Notes under the pieces: generated by a model
What the model was told of the DNA's origin: nothing
Database searches by the model: none
What the model saw: only the letters and a program-made list of their open reading frames with translations
Assembly: GCF_003846185.1 (NCBI RefSeq)
Contig: NZ_ML123034.1
Coordinates: forward strand, 2,828,879 to 2,892,878
Direction: 5' to 3'
Length of the DNA: 64,000 nucleotides
Source of the DNA: Streptomyces sp. ADI96-02
Lineage (GTDB): Bacteria; Actinomycetota; Actinomycetes; Streptomycetales; Streptomycetaceae
In this document: positions 44,439-55,218 of the stretch, one piece after another
How positions within the stretch are numbered: the first letter of the stretch is position 1
Layout: every line of letters begins with the position of its first letter
Made by a program: the position numbers and the translations under genes

Positions 44439-45410
44439 CTACTTCTTGATCAGGCCCTTCGAGCGGAGATAGTCCTTGGCCACGTCGGTGGGCTTGGCCC
44501 GCTCGGCGTCCACCTTGCGGTTGAGCTCGGCGAGGTCTTCCGTGGTGAGCGTCGAGGTCAGCTTTCCGAGCGCGTCGGCGATCTCCGGGGCTCCGGCGTC
44601 CTTGGCGTGCAGAAGCGGAAGGACGTTGTCGGCGTTCTGGAGCTTCTTGTCGTCCTCCAGGAACACCAGCCCGTCCAGCACGGCGTCCGTGGTGGTCGTC
44701 AGGACCAACTGGTCCTTGCCGTCGCGGACGGCCTGCTTCGACTGCGGGGTGCCGACGCCCTTGGGGTCGATACCGGTGACGTCGATGCCGTACGTCTTCT
44801 TCAGGCCGGGCGCGCAGAAGGGCCGCACCTCGCACTCGTCGCCCGCCGCGATCTTCACCTTGAGCTTCGACTTTCCAAGATCGGAAAGGGTCTTGAGGTT
44901 GTTCTTCTCGGCGAATTCCTTCGAGACGGCGAAGGCGTTCTGGTCGACGGCCCCGCCCGCCGGGAGGACCTTGAGGCCCAGCGGCGTGGCGAGCTTCTCC
45001 AGCGCGGCGACCGTGGCGGCGGCGTCCCCGGAGGCGACCGGCTTCTCCTGCGCCGCCTGCGCGCCGTTCACCTTGGCGTTGAGGAATTCGGCGATGGTGG
45101 CGGCGTATTCGGGGACGACGTCGATCTCGCCCTTCTCCAGGGAGGGCTCGTACAGCTCACGGTTCTTCACGGTGGTGACCGAGGTGCTGTATCCGGCGTC
45201 GCCCAGGATCTGCGCGTACAGCTCGGCCAGCACCTTGGACTCGGTGAAGGAGGCCGAGCCGACGACGAGCGAGCCCTTCGTGCCGTCGCCGGCCGAGGAG
45301 CCGGAACCGCCCTTCTCCTGCTCCAGGCTGTCGCCGCCGCAGGCCGCGAGCGACCCGGCCAGCGCCACCATGCCGATGACGGCTCCGGCTATCCGCGAGG
45401 TCCTGCTCAT
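44439..45410 (-). CDS. osmoprotectant ABC transporter substrate-binding lipoprotein
   Basis: This is a lipoprotein that binds glycine betaine, choline or a related quaternary amine and delivers it to the membrane transporter (OpuCC/ProX/OsmF family). The 323-residue product has a lipoprotein signal ending in the lipobox LAAC (Cys24). The family segment LVVGSASFTESKVLAELYAQILGDAGYSTSV is followed by GEIDVVPEYAATIAEFLN. The C-terminus is LNRKVDAERAKPTDVAKDYLRSKGLI. The ATG at 45410 has GGAG upstream. It is the third gene of a minus-strand set with two permeases; the ATPase gene is divergent. Ergothioneine-type ligands are also known in this superfamily, so the substrate is uncertain. Confidence 0.9.
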   Translation of the reverse strand: MSRTSRIAGAVIGMVALAGSLAACGGDSLEQEKGGSGSSAGDGTKGSLVVGSASFTESKVLAELYAQILGDAGYSTSVTTVKNRELYEPSLEKGEIDVVPEYAATIAEFLNAKVNGAQAAQEKPVASGDAAATVAALEKLATPLGLKVLPAGGAVDQNAFAVSKEFAEKNNLKTLSDLGKSKLKVKIAAGDECEVRPFCAPGLKKTYGIDVTGIDPKGVGTPQSKQAVRDGKDQLVLTTTTDAVLDGLVFLEDDKKLQNADNVLPLLHAKDAGAPEIADALGKLTSTLTTEDLAELNRKVDAERAKPTDVAKDYLRSKGLIKK

Positions 45411-45498
45411 GTGTTGTTCTCCGTCCGACCAGAAAGGCGATGACAAAACAGTGGGGGCGCGGCGCGGGGAAGCGGCGGCGGGGCGCCGGACGCGCTCA

Positions 45499-46173
45499 TC
45501 ACACGGCCCGGCGGCGGCGCAGCGGCGAGAGCAGCCGGTCCAGCGCCACCAGCACCCCTTCCACCAGCAGGGCCAGCCCGGCGACCAGCACCGCGCCCGC
45601 GAAGACCTGGGCCGTGTCGTAGGTGTTGAACCCGGCCGTGATGATCCGGCCCAGCCCGCCGAGGCCGACCATGGCGGCGATGGAGGCGGTGGCGACGACC
45701 TGGACGGCGGCGGACCGCAGCCCGGTCATGATCATCGGGTAGGCGAGCGGCAGCTCGACCCGGACGAAGAGCTGCCCGCCGGACATCCCCATGCCGCGCG
45801 CGGCCTCCACCACCGACCGGTCCACCTCGCGCATCCCGACGTAGGCGTTGGTCAGCAGCGGCGGCACCGCGAACAGCACCAGCGCGATGATCGTGGGCCA
45901 GTAGCCGGAGTTGCGCAGGGGCGTGACCATGAACAGGGCCAGCACCGCGAAGACCGGAACGGCCCGTCCCACGTTGGAGACGTTCACCGCGAGGGCGCCG
46001 CCCCGGCCGATGTGCCCCAGGCGCAGGGCGAGCGGCAGCGCGATGGCGCAGGCCACCGCGAGGGCCGCCCCGCTCACGTACAGGTGCTCGCCGAGCCGCT
46101 GCGCCGCCCCGCCGTCCCCGGACCAGTTGGCGCCGGTGGTCAGCCAGGTCCAGGCTTCGCCGATGACTCCCAC
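45499..46173 (-). CDS. osmoprotectant ABC transporter permease
   Basis: This is an inner-membrane permease of the ProW/OpuCB/OpuCD type. The 224-residue product has about five to six membrane segments (LYVSGAALAVACAIALPLALRL, AVPVFAVLALFMVTP, TIIALVLFAVPPLLTNAYVGM and others). The EAA motif for ATPase contact is VVEAARGMGMSGGQLFVRVELPLAYPMI. The late segment ASIAAMVGLGGLGRIITAGFNTYD is typical. The GTG at 46173 lies 2 bases after the stop of the upstream permease, so the two should be translationally coupled. The binding-protein gene follows 88 bp downstream. Confidence 0.92.
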   Translation of the reverse strand: MGVIGEAWTWLTTGANWSGDGGAAQRLGEHLYVSGAALAVACAIALPLALRLGHIGRGGALAVNVSNVGRAVPVFAVLALFMVTPLRNSGYWPTIIALVLFAVPPLLTNAYVGMREVDRSVVEAARGMGMSGGQLFVRVELPLAYPMIMTGLRSAAVQVVATASIAAMVGLGGLGRIITAGFNTYDTAQVFAGAVLVAGLALLVEGVLVALDRLLSPLRRRRAV

Positions 46174-46175
46174 GG

Positions 46176-46958
46176 TCAGCCCGCCTCCACCTTCGCCGGG
46201 GCGGGGCCGCCCGCCGGATCGCCCGACGCACCCGGGCCCGTACGCACGCCCTCGCCGGCGTCCGCACCCTTACGCGTATCCCCGGCCGCCGCGGACATAC
46301 GCGTCCAGGGCGTCAGCAGCCGCTGGAGCCCGAGCAGCAGCAGGTCCGCGACCAGGGCGAGCAGCACGCACAGCACGGACGCGGTGAGCACCTGGGCCTT
46401 GAAGAAGCTCGGCAGCGCGTCCTCGATGAGATTGCCGAGGCCGCCCTTGCCGACGAGCGAGCCGACCGTCGTCAGCGCGACCGTCGAGACGGTGGCGATC
46501 CGCAGTCCGGCCATCAGCGCGGGCAGCGCGAGCGGCAGCTCCACCTCCCACAGCAGCCTGCCCGGCCCGTACCCCATGCCCCGGGCGGCCTCCTTGGCCT
46601 CCGGTGGCACGGCTTCGAGCCCGGCCAGGATGTTGCGCACGAGGATGGTCAGCGAGTAGAGCACCAGGCCCGTGACGACCAGTGCGGCGGACAGCCCGAA
46701 CAGGGGCAGCAGCAGCGAGAACATCGCCAGCGAGGGCACGGTGTAGAGCACGGTCGTCAGCCCCAGCACCGGCCCGGCGAAGCGCCGGCCCCGGCGCGCG
46801 AGCAGCGCCAGCGGAAAGGCGACCGCGAGCCCGATCAGCACCGAGACCACCGTGATCCCGATGTGCTGGACGGTCGCGTCGGTCAACTCCTGGCTGCGGG
46901 AGCGCAGATACTCACCGCAGATCCAGTCGTTCGCCACCAGGCAGTTCTCTCCGGCCAT
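46176..46958 (-). CDS. osmoprotectant ABC transporter permease
   Basis: This is the second permease of the transporter. The 260-residue product has an N-terminal lead (MAGENCLVANDWICGEYLRS) and then about six membrane segments. The EAA motif is EAKEAARGMGYGPGRLLWEVELPLALPALMAG, followed by TLTTVGSLVGKGGLGNLIEDAL-like sequence. A Gly/Pro/Ala tail of about 40 residues follows the last helix and is not typical of the family. The ATG at 46958 has GGAGG 10 bases upstream. The ATPase gene is divergent across 141 bp, so both transcripts probably share a control region. Confidence 0.92.
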   Translation of the reverse strand: MAGENCLVANDWICGEYLRSRSQELTDATVQHIGITVVSVLIGLAVAFPLALLARRGRRFAGPVLGLTTVLYTVPSLAMFSLLLPLFGLSAALVVTGLVLYSLTILVRNILAGLEAVPPEAKEAARGMGYGPGRLLWEVELPLALPALMAGLRIATVSTVALTTVGSLVGKGGLGNLIEDALPSFFKAQVLTASVLCVLLALVADLLLLGLQRLLTPWTRMSAAAGDTRKGADAGEGVRTGPGASGDPAGGPAPAKVEAG

Positions 46959-47099
46959 CCCGCCCCCACCTCCTGATTTCCCTCGTCGTACGGACCCGAA
47001 CCGATGTCTGGCGACCCTATCCTCGACCACTGACAATCGCGGAGGCTGTCGTATTCCAGCAACATGTCCTTCACAGAACACCCGCCACAATGGGGAATC

Positions 47100-48281
47100 A
47101 TGATCCGTTTCGAGCACGTCACCAAGCGGTACGCGGACGGCACCACCGCCGTCGACGACCTTTCCTTCGAGGTCGCCGAGGGTGAACTGGTCACGCTCGT
47201 CGGACCTTCCGGCTGCGGCAAGACCACCACCATGAAGATGGTGAACCGGCTGATCGAACCGACCGGCGGCCGGATACTCCTCGACGGGGACGACATATCC
47301 GCCGTCGACCCCGTCCGGCTCCGCCGCCGGATCGGCTATGTGATCCAGCAGGTCGGGCTGTTCCCGCACAAGACGGTTCTGGAGAACACCGCCACCGTCC
47401 CCCACCTCCTCGGCTGGAAGCGCGGAAAGGGACGCGACCGCGCCGCCGAACTCCTCGACCTCGTCGGACTCGATCCGTCCGTTTATGGCGACCGATATCC
47501 CGACCAGCTCTCCGGCGGCCAGCGCCAACGCGTCGGAGTGGCACGGGCCTTGGCCGCCGATCCGCCGGTCCTGCTGATGGACGAGCCTTTCGGAGCCGTC
47601 GACCCGGTCGTCCGCGAACGCCTCCAGAACGAATTCCTGAAACTCCAGGCACAGGTCCGCAAAACCGTGTTGTTCGTCACGCACGACATCGAGGAGGCCG
47701 TCCGCCTCGGCGACCGGATCGCCGTCTACGGGCAGGGCCGCATCGAGCAGTTCGACTCCCCCGCCACCGTCCTCGGCGCTCCCGCCACCCCGTACGTGGC
47801 CGACTTCGTCGGCGCCGACCGCGGGCTGAAGCGGCTCTCGGTGACGCCCATCGAGGAGAGCGACCTCGACCAGCCGCCCGTCGTCCACCTCGACGACCCG
47901 CTCACCGCGGCCACCGACCGCCTGAGGGCCGAGGGCGCGCGCTGGGCCGTCGTCCTGGACGGCCGCGACAACCTGCACGGCTGGATCCCCGCGGACGCCA
48001 CCGCCTCCCCCGACGCCACGGGCACCGTCCGCGAGCACGCCCGCCGCATGGAGGCATGGCTGCCGCTCGGCGCGCCGCTCAAGCAGGCGTTCGCCACCAT
48101 GCTCCAGCACGACGCGGGCTGGATCGCGGTGATCGACGAGGAGAGCGAGGGCCGCTTCCTCGGCGTCCTCACCCCGGCCCGGCTGCACGAGGCCCTGCGC
48201 CGCTCGATCGACGCCGACGCCCAGCACGTGCCGCGCGCCGAGGTCGCCGTGGAGACGGTGGCACGGGCCGCCACCGCCTGA
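47100..48281 (+). CDS. osmoprotectant ABC transporter ATP-binding protein
   Basis: This is the cytoplasmic ATPase driving the divergent permease genes (OpuCA/ProV type). The 393-residue product has Walker A GPSGCGKTT near residue 38, the signature LSGGQRQRVGVARALA and Walker B VLLMDEPFGAVDP. The family loop IGYVIQQVGLFPHKTV is present. The C-terminal 130 residues hold two CBS-like repeats (PPVVHLDDPLTAATDRLRAEGARWAVVLD and GAPLKQAFATMLQHDAGWIAVIDEE). In OpuA-type transporters these sense ionic strength or nucleotides. The ATG at 47100 has GGGGAAT just upstream; a start at 47064 is possible but less likely. Confidence 0.93.
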   Translation: MIRFEHVTKRYADGTTAVDDLSFEVAEGELVTLVGPSGCGKTTTMKMVNRLIEPTGGRILLDGDDISAVDPVRLRRRIGYVIQQVGLFPHKTVLENTATVPHLLGWKRGKGRDRAAELLDLVGLDPSVYGDRYPDQLSGGQRQRVGVARALAADPPVLLMDEPFGAVDPVVRERLQNEFLKLQAQVRKTVLFVTHDIEEAVRLGDRIAVYGQGRIEQFDSPATVLGAPATPYVADFVGADRGLKRLSVTPIEESDLDQPPVVHLDDPLTAATDRLRAEGARWAVVLDGRDNLHGWIPADATASPDATGTVREHARRMEAWLPLGAPLKQAFATMLQHDAGWIAVIDEESEGRFLGVLTPARLHEALRRSIDADAQHVPRAEVAVETVARAATA

Positions 48282-48420
48282 AGCCCGTCGCCGGCCTGCC
48301 GCGCGCCGGGCCCGCCGGGCCTGCCGCCGACTTACCGCCGACCTGCCGCCTGCCGGGCCCGCCGGGGAACAGGCCCCCGCTCGTCGGGTCCTCGGCCCGA
48401 GCCTCCGCGAGAGCCGGAAC

Positions 48421-48462
48421 CGCACCCCCGGGAGACCGGGTGCGAGCGGCCTGAGGCCGCTC
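48421..48462. terminator. two adjacent hairpins before folP
   Basis: A 7-bp stem (cgcaccc / gggtgcg, 48421-48444) runs directly into an 8-bp stem with a 3-base loop (gagcggcc-tga-ggccgctc, 48444-48462). They lie 140 bases after the ATPase stop and 48 bases before the folP start. They could end the former transcript or be part of the folP leader. Confidence 0.45.
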
Positions 48463-48509
48463 GCTCCAGCGGCACCCGGAGGTCACGGGACAGCCCGTAG
48501 GCTGGTCGC

Positions 48510-49370
48510 ATGAGTACGTTGCGCGGGCGCGGCACGGTGCAGGGGCTGCCGGAGTGGGGCCGCTGTGCGGTCATGGGCGTCGTCAATGTGACGCCCGACT
48601 CCTTCTCCGACGGAGGCCGCTGGTTCGACACCGGGGCCGCGGTCAAGCGCGGACTCGACATCGTCGCCGAGGGCGCCGACCTGGTGGACGTGGGCGGCGA
48701 GTCGACCCGCCCCGGCGCCAGCCGGGTGGACGAGTCCGAGGAGCTGCGGCGGGTGATCCCGGTCGTGCGGGGGCTGGCGTCCGAGGGCGTCACCGTCTCG
48801 GTGGACACCATGCGCGCCCGCGTCGCCGAGCAGGCCGTCGCCGCCGGCGCCGTCCTGGTCAACGACGTCAGCGGCGGCCTCGCCGACCCCGGCATGGTCC
48901 CGGCCGTCGCCGCCGCCGGCGTGCCGTTCGTCGTCATGCACTGGCGCGGCTTCAGCGAGTCGATGAACAGCCTGGCGGTGTACGAGGACGTGGTCGCCGA
49001 AGTCCTCGCGGAGCTGCGGCAGCGCGTGGACGCGGTGATCGAGGGCGGGATCGCGCCGGAACGCCTCGTCATCGACCCGGGGCTCGGCTTCGCCAAGAGC
49101 GCCCCGCACGACCTCGCCCTCGTGGCGCACCTGGCCGACCTGCACGCCCTGGGCCGCCCGCTCCTGGTGGCCGCCTCCCGCAAACGCTTCCTCGGGCACG
49201 TCCTGGCCGGTCCCGGCTCCACACCGCCGCCCGCCCGCGAGCGCGACGCGGCCACCGCCGCCGTCTCCGCCCTGGCCGCGCGCGCCGGCGCCTGGGCGGT
49301 CCGGGTCCACGAGGTACGGGCCACCGCCGACGCCGTACGGGTCGCCCGCGCCGTCGAGGGAGCCGCGTGA
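48510..49370 (+). CDS. folP: dihydropteroate synthase
   Basis: FolP condenses 6-hydroxymethyl-dihydropterin diphosphate with p-aminobenzoate to dihydropteroate and is the sulfonamide target. The 286-residue product has both signature regions: MGVVNVTPDSFSDGGRWFD and GADLVDVGGESTRPGA. Later blocks are VSVDTMRARVAEQA, LVNDVSGGLAD, VVMHWRG, VIDPGLGFAKSAPHDLALVAHL and LLVAASRKRFLGH. Length is normal. The ATG at 48510 begins 22 codons before the first signature. The stop overlaps the next gene as GTGA. It opens a run of folate genes (folB and folK follow). Confidence 0.95.
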   Translation: MSTLRGRGTVQGLPEWGRCAVMGVVNVTPDSFSDGGRWFDTGAAVKRGLDIVAEGADLVDVGGESTRPGASRVDESEELRRVIPVVRGLASEGVTVSVDTMRARVAEQAVAAGAVLVNDVSGGLADPGMVPAVAAAGVPFVVMHWRGFSESMNSLAVYEDVVAEVLAELRQRVDAVIEGGIAPERLVIDPGLGFAKSAPHDLALVAHLADLHALGRPLLVAASRKRFLGHVLAGPGSTPPPARERDAATAAVSALAARAGAWAVRVHEVRATADAVRVARAVEGAA

Positions 49371-49840
49371 ACGAGGAGCACGCACGGGCCGCGGCGGACA
49401 TCGCCGAGGTCGAGGCGGCCAACACCGCCTTCTACGACGCGATGGAACGCGGCGACCACGACGACCTGTCCGCCCTCTGGCTGCCGGGCGAGGACCTCAC
49501 CGTCTCCTGCGTCCACCCCGGCTGGCCGGTGCTCACGGGCCGGGGCGACGTCCTGCGCAGCTACGCCGTGATCATGGCGAACACGGAGTACATCCAGTTC
49601 TTCCTGACCGACGTGTCCGTCGCCATGACCGGCGACACCGCCCTGGTCACCTGCACCGAGAACATCCTCAGCGGCGGCCCCGCCGAGGACGGCGACGCGC
49701 TGGGCCCGCTCGTCGGCCAGCTGGTCGTCGCCACGAACGTGTTCCGCCGCACCCCGGACGGCTGGAAGCTGTGGTCGCACCACGGCTCGCCCGTCCTGGC
49801 CGAGACCGGCGAGGACGACGACGAGGAATCACCCTCCTGA
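49367..49840 (+). CDS. NTF2-like (SnoaL) family protein
   Basis: This is a small alpha+beta barrel protein; the exact role is unknown. The 157-residue product shows the family pattern: VEAANTAFYDAMERGDHDDLSALW near the N-terminus, VSCVHPGWPVLTGRGDVLRSYAVIM, DTALVTCTENIL and NVFRRTPDGWKLWSHHGSPV at the C-terminus. The latter is typical of DUF4440/SnoaL-like proteins. A very acidic tail (EDDDEE) ends it. The GTG at 49367 overlaps the folP stop, so it is translated with the folate genes. Its conservation inside the fol operon suggests a link to folate or pterin chemistry, but this is inference. Confidence 0.85.
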   Translation: MNEEHARAAADIAEVEAANTAFYDAMERGDHDDLSALWLPGEDLTVSCVHPGWPVLTGRGDVLRSYAVIMANTEYIQFFLTDVSVAMTGDTALVTCTENILSGGPAEDGDALGPLVGQLVVATNVFRRTPDGWKLWSHHGSPVLAETGEDDDEESPS

Positions 49841-50029
49841 GCGGTCGGCCGGCCGACGGGGATTGGACCCGCGGGCACGGGGTAAGGGCGGCTACCAGCC
49901 CCGTGCGGCGCTGTCCGTGGCCCCCGCGGGGGAGTCCTGTCGGTGCTCGCAGGTAGATTCGGAAGAAGGCACGTCGCCGCCCGCCCGCGGCCGGGTGCCT
50001 CCGGACCAACGACAGCAGGAGTGATTCGC

Positions 50030-50389
50030 GTGGATCGTGTCGCGCTGCGCGGCCTCAAGGCCCGTGGGCACCACGGCGTCTTCCCCAGAGAGCGGGAAGA
50101 GGGCCAGACCTTCATCGTCGACCTGGTGCTCGGCCTCGACACCCGCCCCGCGGCGGCCACCGACGACCTGGCCCGCACCGTGCACTACGGCGTGGTGGCG
50201 GAGGAGGTCGTCGGCGTGGTGACCGGCGAACCGGTCGACCTGATCGAGACGCTCGCCGAACGCATCGCCCAGCAGTGCCTGAAGCACGAGGGCGTCCAGG
50301 AGGTCGAGGTCGTCGTGCACAAGCCGGACGCGCCGATCACCGTCCCCTTCGACGACGTGACCATCACCATCACCCGGAGCCGAGCATGA
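50030..50389 (+). CDS. folB: dihydroneopterin aldolase
   Basis: FolB splits 7,8-dihydroneopterin into 6-hydroxymethyl-dihydropterin and glycolaldehyde. The 119-residue product is the normal length. It has the family N-terminus DRVALRGLKARGHHGVFPREREEGQTFIVDL and the central VHYGVVAEEVVGVVTGEPVDLIETLAERIA. The C-terminal VEVVVHKPDAPITVPFDDVTITITR includes the catalytic lysine. The GTG at 50030 has AGGAG 8 bases upstream. Its stop overlaps the folK start as ATGA. Confidence 0.95.
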   Translation: MDRVALRGLKARGHHGVFPREREEGQTFIVDLVLGLDTRPAAATDDLARTVHYGVVAEEVVGVVTGEPVDLIETLAERIAQQCLKHEGVQEVEVVVHKPDAPITVPFDDVTITITRSRA

Positions 50390-50997
50390 CTGCATTTTCC
50401 ACCGAGGGGCAGAGCGACCCGACCGTACAGCCGGTTCCGGCCGCCGTGGTCGAGCAGGTGGATGCCGCGGACGTCACCCTCTCCAACCCCAAGTTCGCCG
50501 TCATCGCCCTCGGCTCGAACCTGGGCAACCGGCTGGAGACGCTCCAGGGCGCCATCGACGCCCTGGAGGACACGCCCGGCCTGCGGGTCAAGGCCGTCTC
50601 CCCGGTGTACGAGACGGAGCCCTGGGGCGTCGAGGCGGACTCGCAGCCCGCGTACTTCAACGCGGTGATCGTCGTGAAGACGACGCTGCCGCCGGCCTCC
50701 CTGCTGGAGCGCGGCCAGGCCGTCGAGGAGGCGTTCGACCGGGTCCGCGACGAGCGCTGGGGCCCCCGCACGCTCGACGTCGACATCGTGGCGTACGCCG
50801 ACGTCCTCTCCGACGACCCGGTGCTCACGCTCCCCCACCCCCGCGCCCACGAGCGGGCGTTCGTGCTCGCCCCCTGGCACGACGTGGACCCCGAGGCCCA
50901 GCTGCCGGGCGCGGGGCCGGTGGCCGAGCTGCTCGACGGGGTCGGCCGCGACGGCGTCCTGCCCCGCGCCGACCTGGAACTGCGCCTGCCCGAGTAA
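50386..50997 (+). CDS. folK: 2-amino-4-hydroxy-6-hydroxymethyldihydropteridine diphosphokinase
   Basis: FolK transfers pyrophosphate from ATP to 6-hydroxymethyl-dihydropterin, supplying FolP. The 203-residue product has FAVIALGSNLGNRLETLQGAI (residues about 37-57). The product-contacting VSPVYETEPWGV and YFNAVIVVKT follow, as does the family signature RWGPRTLDVDIVAY. The end region is LTLPHPRAHERAFVLAPWHDVDPEA. A lead of about 35 residues before the first motif is longer than usual. The ATG at 50386 overlaps folB by 4 bases. DUF3180 follows 88 bp downstream. Confidence 0.95.
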   Translation: MTAFSTEGQSDPTVQPVPAAVVEQVDAADVTLSNPKFAVIALGSNLGNRLETLQGAIDALEDTPGLRVKAVSPVYETEPWGVEADSQPAYFNAVIVVKTTLPPASLLERGQAVEEAFDRVRDERWGPRTLDVDIVAYADVLSDDPVLTLPHPRAHERAFVLAPWHDVDPEAQLPGAGPVAELLDGVGRDGVLPRADLELRLPE

Positions 50998-51085
50998 TCG
51001 TTAGGCTCGACGGACGCGGGACCGGCCGGGCGGCCGGACCCGCGACACGGACCACGGAACACAGGCGCGAAGGGCGGCTCACGCG

Positions 51086-51574
51086 GTGAAGCAACTACGG
51101 CTCGGGGTGCTGGCGGGTCTGTTCGCCGGCGCCGGAGTGCTCGCCTGGGGCGGCGCCCGTCTCTGGGACTCCTTCGGCGGCCTTCCGAGCGTCCCGCTCG
51201 CCGCGTCCGTCGTCCTCGCCGTGATCGCGGTGATCCTGCTCGCCACCGCCCTGTCCATCCGCGCCCGCCTGCGCGCCCAGCGCGAGCGCCGCCCCGGCGC
51301 CAAGGGCGTCGAACCCCTGATGGCGGCCCGCGCCGTCGTCTTCGGCCAGGCGAGCGCGCTGGTCACCGCCCTGGTCGCCGGGCTGTACGGCGGTATCGGC
51401 GTCTTCCTCCTCGGCTACCTCGACATCCCGCCCCGCCGCGACCAGGCCATCTACGCGGGCGCGGCGGTCGTGGCCGGCATCGGCGTCGTCGCCGCGGCCT
51501 TCTTCCTGGAGCGCGTCTGCAAGCTCCCCCAGGACGGCGACGACGAGGGCCGCGGCGCGACTGCGGCCCGGTGA
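51086..51574 (+). CDS. DUF3180 family membrane protein
   Basis: Function unknown. The 162-residue product has four membrane segments (LGVLAGLFAGAGVLAWGGARL, VPLAASVVLAVIAVILLATAL, SALVTALVAGLYGGIGVFLLGYL, IYAGAAVVAGIGVVAAAFFLERVC). A basic cytoplasmic loop between helices 2 and 3 includes EPLMAARAVVFGQASALVTAL, the most conserved part of the family. The C-terminus is acidic. Its place after folK is widely conserved in actinobacteria. The start is a GTG at 51086. It converges on folE with a 16-bp gap. Confidence 0.88.
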   Translation: MKQLRLGVLAGLFAGAGVLAWGGARLWDSFGGLPSVPLAASVVLAVIAVILLATALSIRARLRAQRERRPGAKGVEPLMAARAVVFGQASALVTALVAGLYGGIGVFLLGYLDIPPRRDQAIYAGAAVVAGIGVVAAAFFLERVCKLPQDGDDEGRGATAAR

Positions 51575-51590
51575 TCGTCCGCCGGTGGCC

Positions 51591-52196
51591 TCACTTCGCC
51601 ATGATGAGGCTCATCGCCTCGGCCCGCGTCGCGGGGTCGCGGAGCTGGCCGCGCACGGCCGAGGTCAGCGTCTTCGCCCCCGGCTTGCGGATGCCTCGCA
51701 TCGACATGCACATGTGCTCGCACTCGATGACGACGATGACCCCACGCGGCTCCAGGATCTTCATCAGCGACTCGGCGATCTGGGTGGTCAGCCGCTCCTG
51801 GACCTGGGGACGCCGGGCGTAGACGTCCACGAGCCGGGCGAGCTTGGACAGCCCGGTGATCTTGCCGCTGACCGCCGGGATGTACCCGACGTGTGCGACA
51901 CCCCGGAAGGGGACCAGATGATGTTCACATGTACTGAACACCTCGATGTCCTTGACCAGCACCATCTCGTCGTGTCCCAGGTCGAACGTGGTCGTCAGGA
52001 CGTCCTCGGGCTGCTGGTACAGGCCCGCGAAGATCTCCTGATACGCCCGCGCCACCCGACCCGGCGTCTCGCGCAGCCCCTCGCGGTCCGGGTCCTCTCC
52101 GACGGCGATGAGCAGTTCGCGTACGGCTGCCTCGGCCCGCTTCTCGTCGAATTCGCCTATCGAACCCTGGCCGTCCAGCGTCACCGGGTCGGTCAT
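51591..52196 (-). CDS. folE: GTP cyclohydrolase I
   Basis: FolE turns GTP into dihydroneopterin triphosphate, the first step of folate synthesis. The 201-residue product has the zinc and active-site motif [22 protein letters not shown], then [29 protein letters not shown]. The second metal-binding part is [20 protein letters not shown]. Length matches the family. The ATG at 52196 has GAGG 5 bases upstream; a longer frame to 52277 adds nothing conserved. It lies downstream of ftsH on the same strand, separated by two strong hairpins, and convergent to the folB-folK cluster. Confidence 0.96.
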   Translation of the reverse strand: MTDPVTLDGQGSIGEFDEKRAEAAVRELLIAVGEDPDREGLRETPGRVARAYQEIFAGLYQQPEDVLTTTFDLGHDEMVLVKDIEVFSTCEHHLVPFRGVAHVGYIPAVSGKITGLSKLARLVDVYARRPQVQERLTTQIAESLMKILEPRGVIVVIECEHMCMSMRGIRKPGAKTLTSAVRGQLRDPATRAEAMSLIMAK

Positions 52197-52264
52197 CTGT
52201 GCCTCGTTCCTCTGTGCTGTCCCGTGCGCGGGTTCGCGCGCAGACATCGCCGGCATACGGAAGA

Positions 52265-52302
52265 GCCGCGCCCCCACAGGCTAAAACCTGGGGGGGCGCG
52301 GC
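52265..52302 (-). terminator. second hairpin between ftsH and folE
   Basis: An 11-bp GC stem (gccgcgccccc pairing with gggggcgcggc) continues as a 4-bp stem after one mismatch and closes on ctaaaa. It ends 69 bases upstream of the folE start codon, so it could also act on the folE leader. Confidence 0.75.
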
Positions 52303-52315
52303 ATCCATTCCGGGC

Positions 52316-52348
52316 CCGGTGAGGCCCCCGTGACGGGGGTCTCACCGG
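52316..52348 (-). terminator. first hairpin after ftsH
   Basis: A 14-bp stem including one G-T pair (ccggtgag-gccccc pairing with gggggt-ctcaccgg) has a 5-base loop. It starts 11 bases past the ftsH stop codon. Together with the next hairpin it forms a tandem terminator. Confidence 0.8.
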
Positions 52349-52358
52349 AGGGACCGGC

Positions 52359-54410
<2,052 letters not shown>

Positions 54411-54582
54411 CCATACGGAGCGAAGACGCCCCGTCCCTCCTGCCCGTAGGTAAATGCTGCTGTGAGAAAAGACTGTTCTTCGGACGGTACCCCAGCATTG
54501 TCACCAACGACTGCCGGGTACGGCGGAGAAACCTGCTTTCGGAGCCTTCAACGGCCCGGAGGCGGCGAGGGTTCCCCGGGCG

Positions 54583-55137
54583 TCAGCCGCCGTACACGTG
54601 CGGGGCGAGCGTGCCGACGAACGGGAGGTTGCGGTACTTCTCGGCGTAGTCCAGCCCGTATCCGACGACGAACTCGTTGGGGATGTCGAAGCCGATCCAC
54701 TTCACGTCGATCGCGACCTTCGCGGCGTCCGGCTTGCGGAGCAGGGTGCAGACCTCCAGGGAGGCCGGTTCCCGGGAGCCCAGGTTGGACAGCAGCCAGG
54801 ACAGCGTCAGGCCGGAGTCGATGATGTCCTCGACGATCAGGACGTGCTTGCCCTTGATGTCGGTGTCCAGGTCCTTGAGGATCCGGACGACACCGGAGGA
54901 CTGGGTGCCCGCCCCGTACGAGGAGACGGCCATCCAGTCCATCGTGACGGGGGTGGACAGCGCGCGCGCCAGGTCGGCCATGACCATCACGGCGCCCTTG
55001 AGGACGCCGACGATGAGCAGGTCCCGGCCCGCGTACTCCGCGTCGATCTTCGCGGCCAGCTCCCCGAGCTTCGCGTCGATCTCTTCCTTGGTGAGGAGCA
55101 CCGACTGGAGGTCGGAGCCCATGTCCTTCTCGTTCAC
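54583..55137 (-). CDS. hpt: hypoxanthine phosphoribosyltransferase
   Basis: This enzyme salvages hypoxanthine (and guanine) to IMP/GMP using PRPP. The 184-residue product has normal length. The PRPP loop is [21 protein letters not shown], the early catalytic region is [21 protein letters not shown], and the purine-contact part is [28 protein letters not shown]. The start is a GTG at 55137 (alternative ATG 15 bases downstream, MGSDLQ). The gene order tilS-hpt-ftsH is conserved in many Gram-positive bacteria. The tilS stop is 82 bp upstream. Confidence 0.95.
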   Translation of the reverse strand: MNEKDMGSDLQSVLLTKEEIDAKLGELAAKIDAEYAGRDLLIVGVLKGAVMVMADLARALSTPVTMDWMAVSSYGAGTQSSGVVRILKDLDTDIKGKHVLIVEDIIDSGLTLSWLLSNLGSREPASLEVCTLLRKPDAAKVAIDVKWIGFDIPNEFVVGYGLDYAEKYRNLPFVGTLAPHVYGG

Positions 55138-55218
55138 CCGCGTCTCTTTCTCGCCTGCCGGCCCGGAGCGCGCCCCGGCCCTGCCCGGCTGTTCGCCTGC
55201 ACTTCAGCCGCTTGCGCG

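Noticed and set aside
48301..48420. Possible small gene or CRISPR-like repeats in the spacer before folP
   Set aside because: The gccgcc/ccggg words repeat irregularly without constant spacer length and no frame looks coding.
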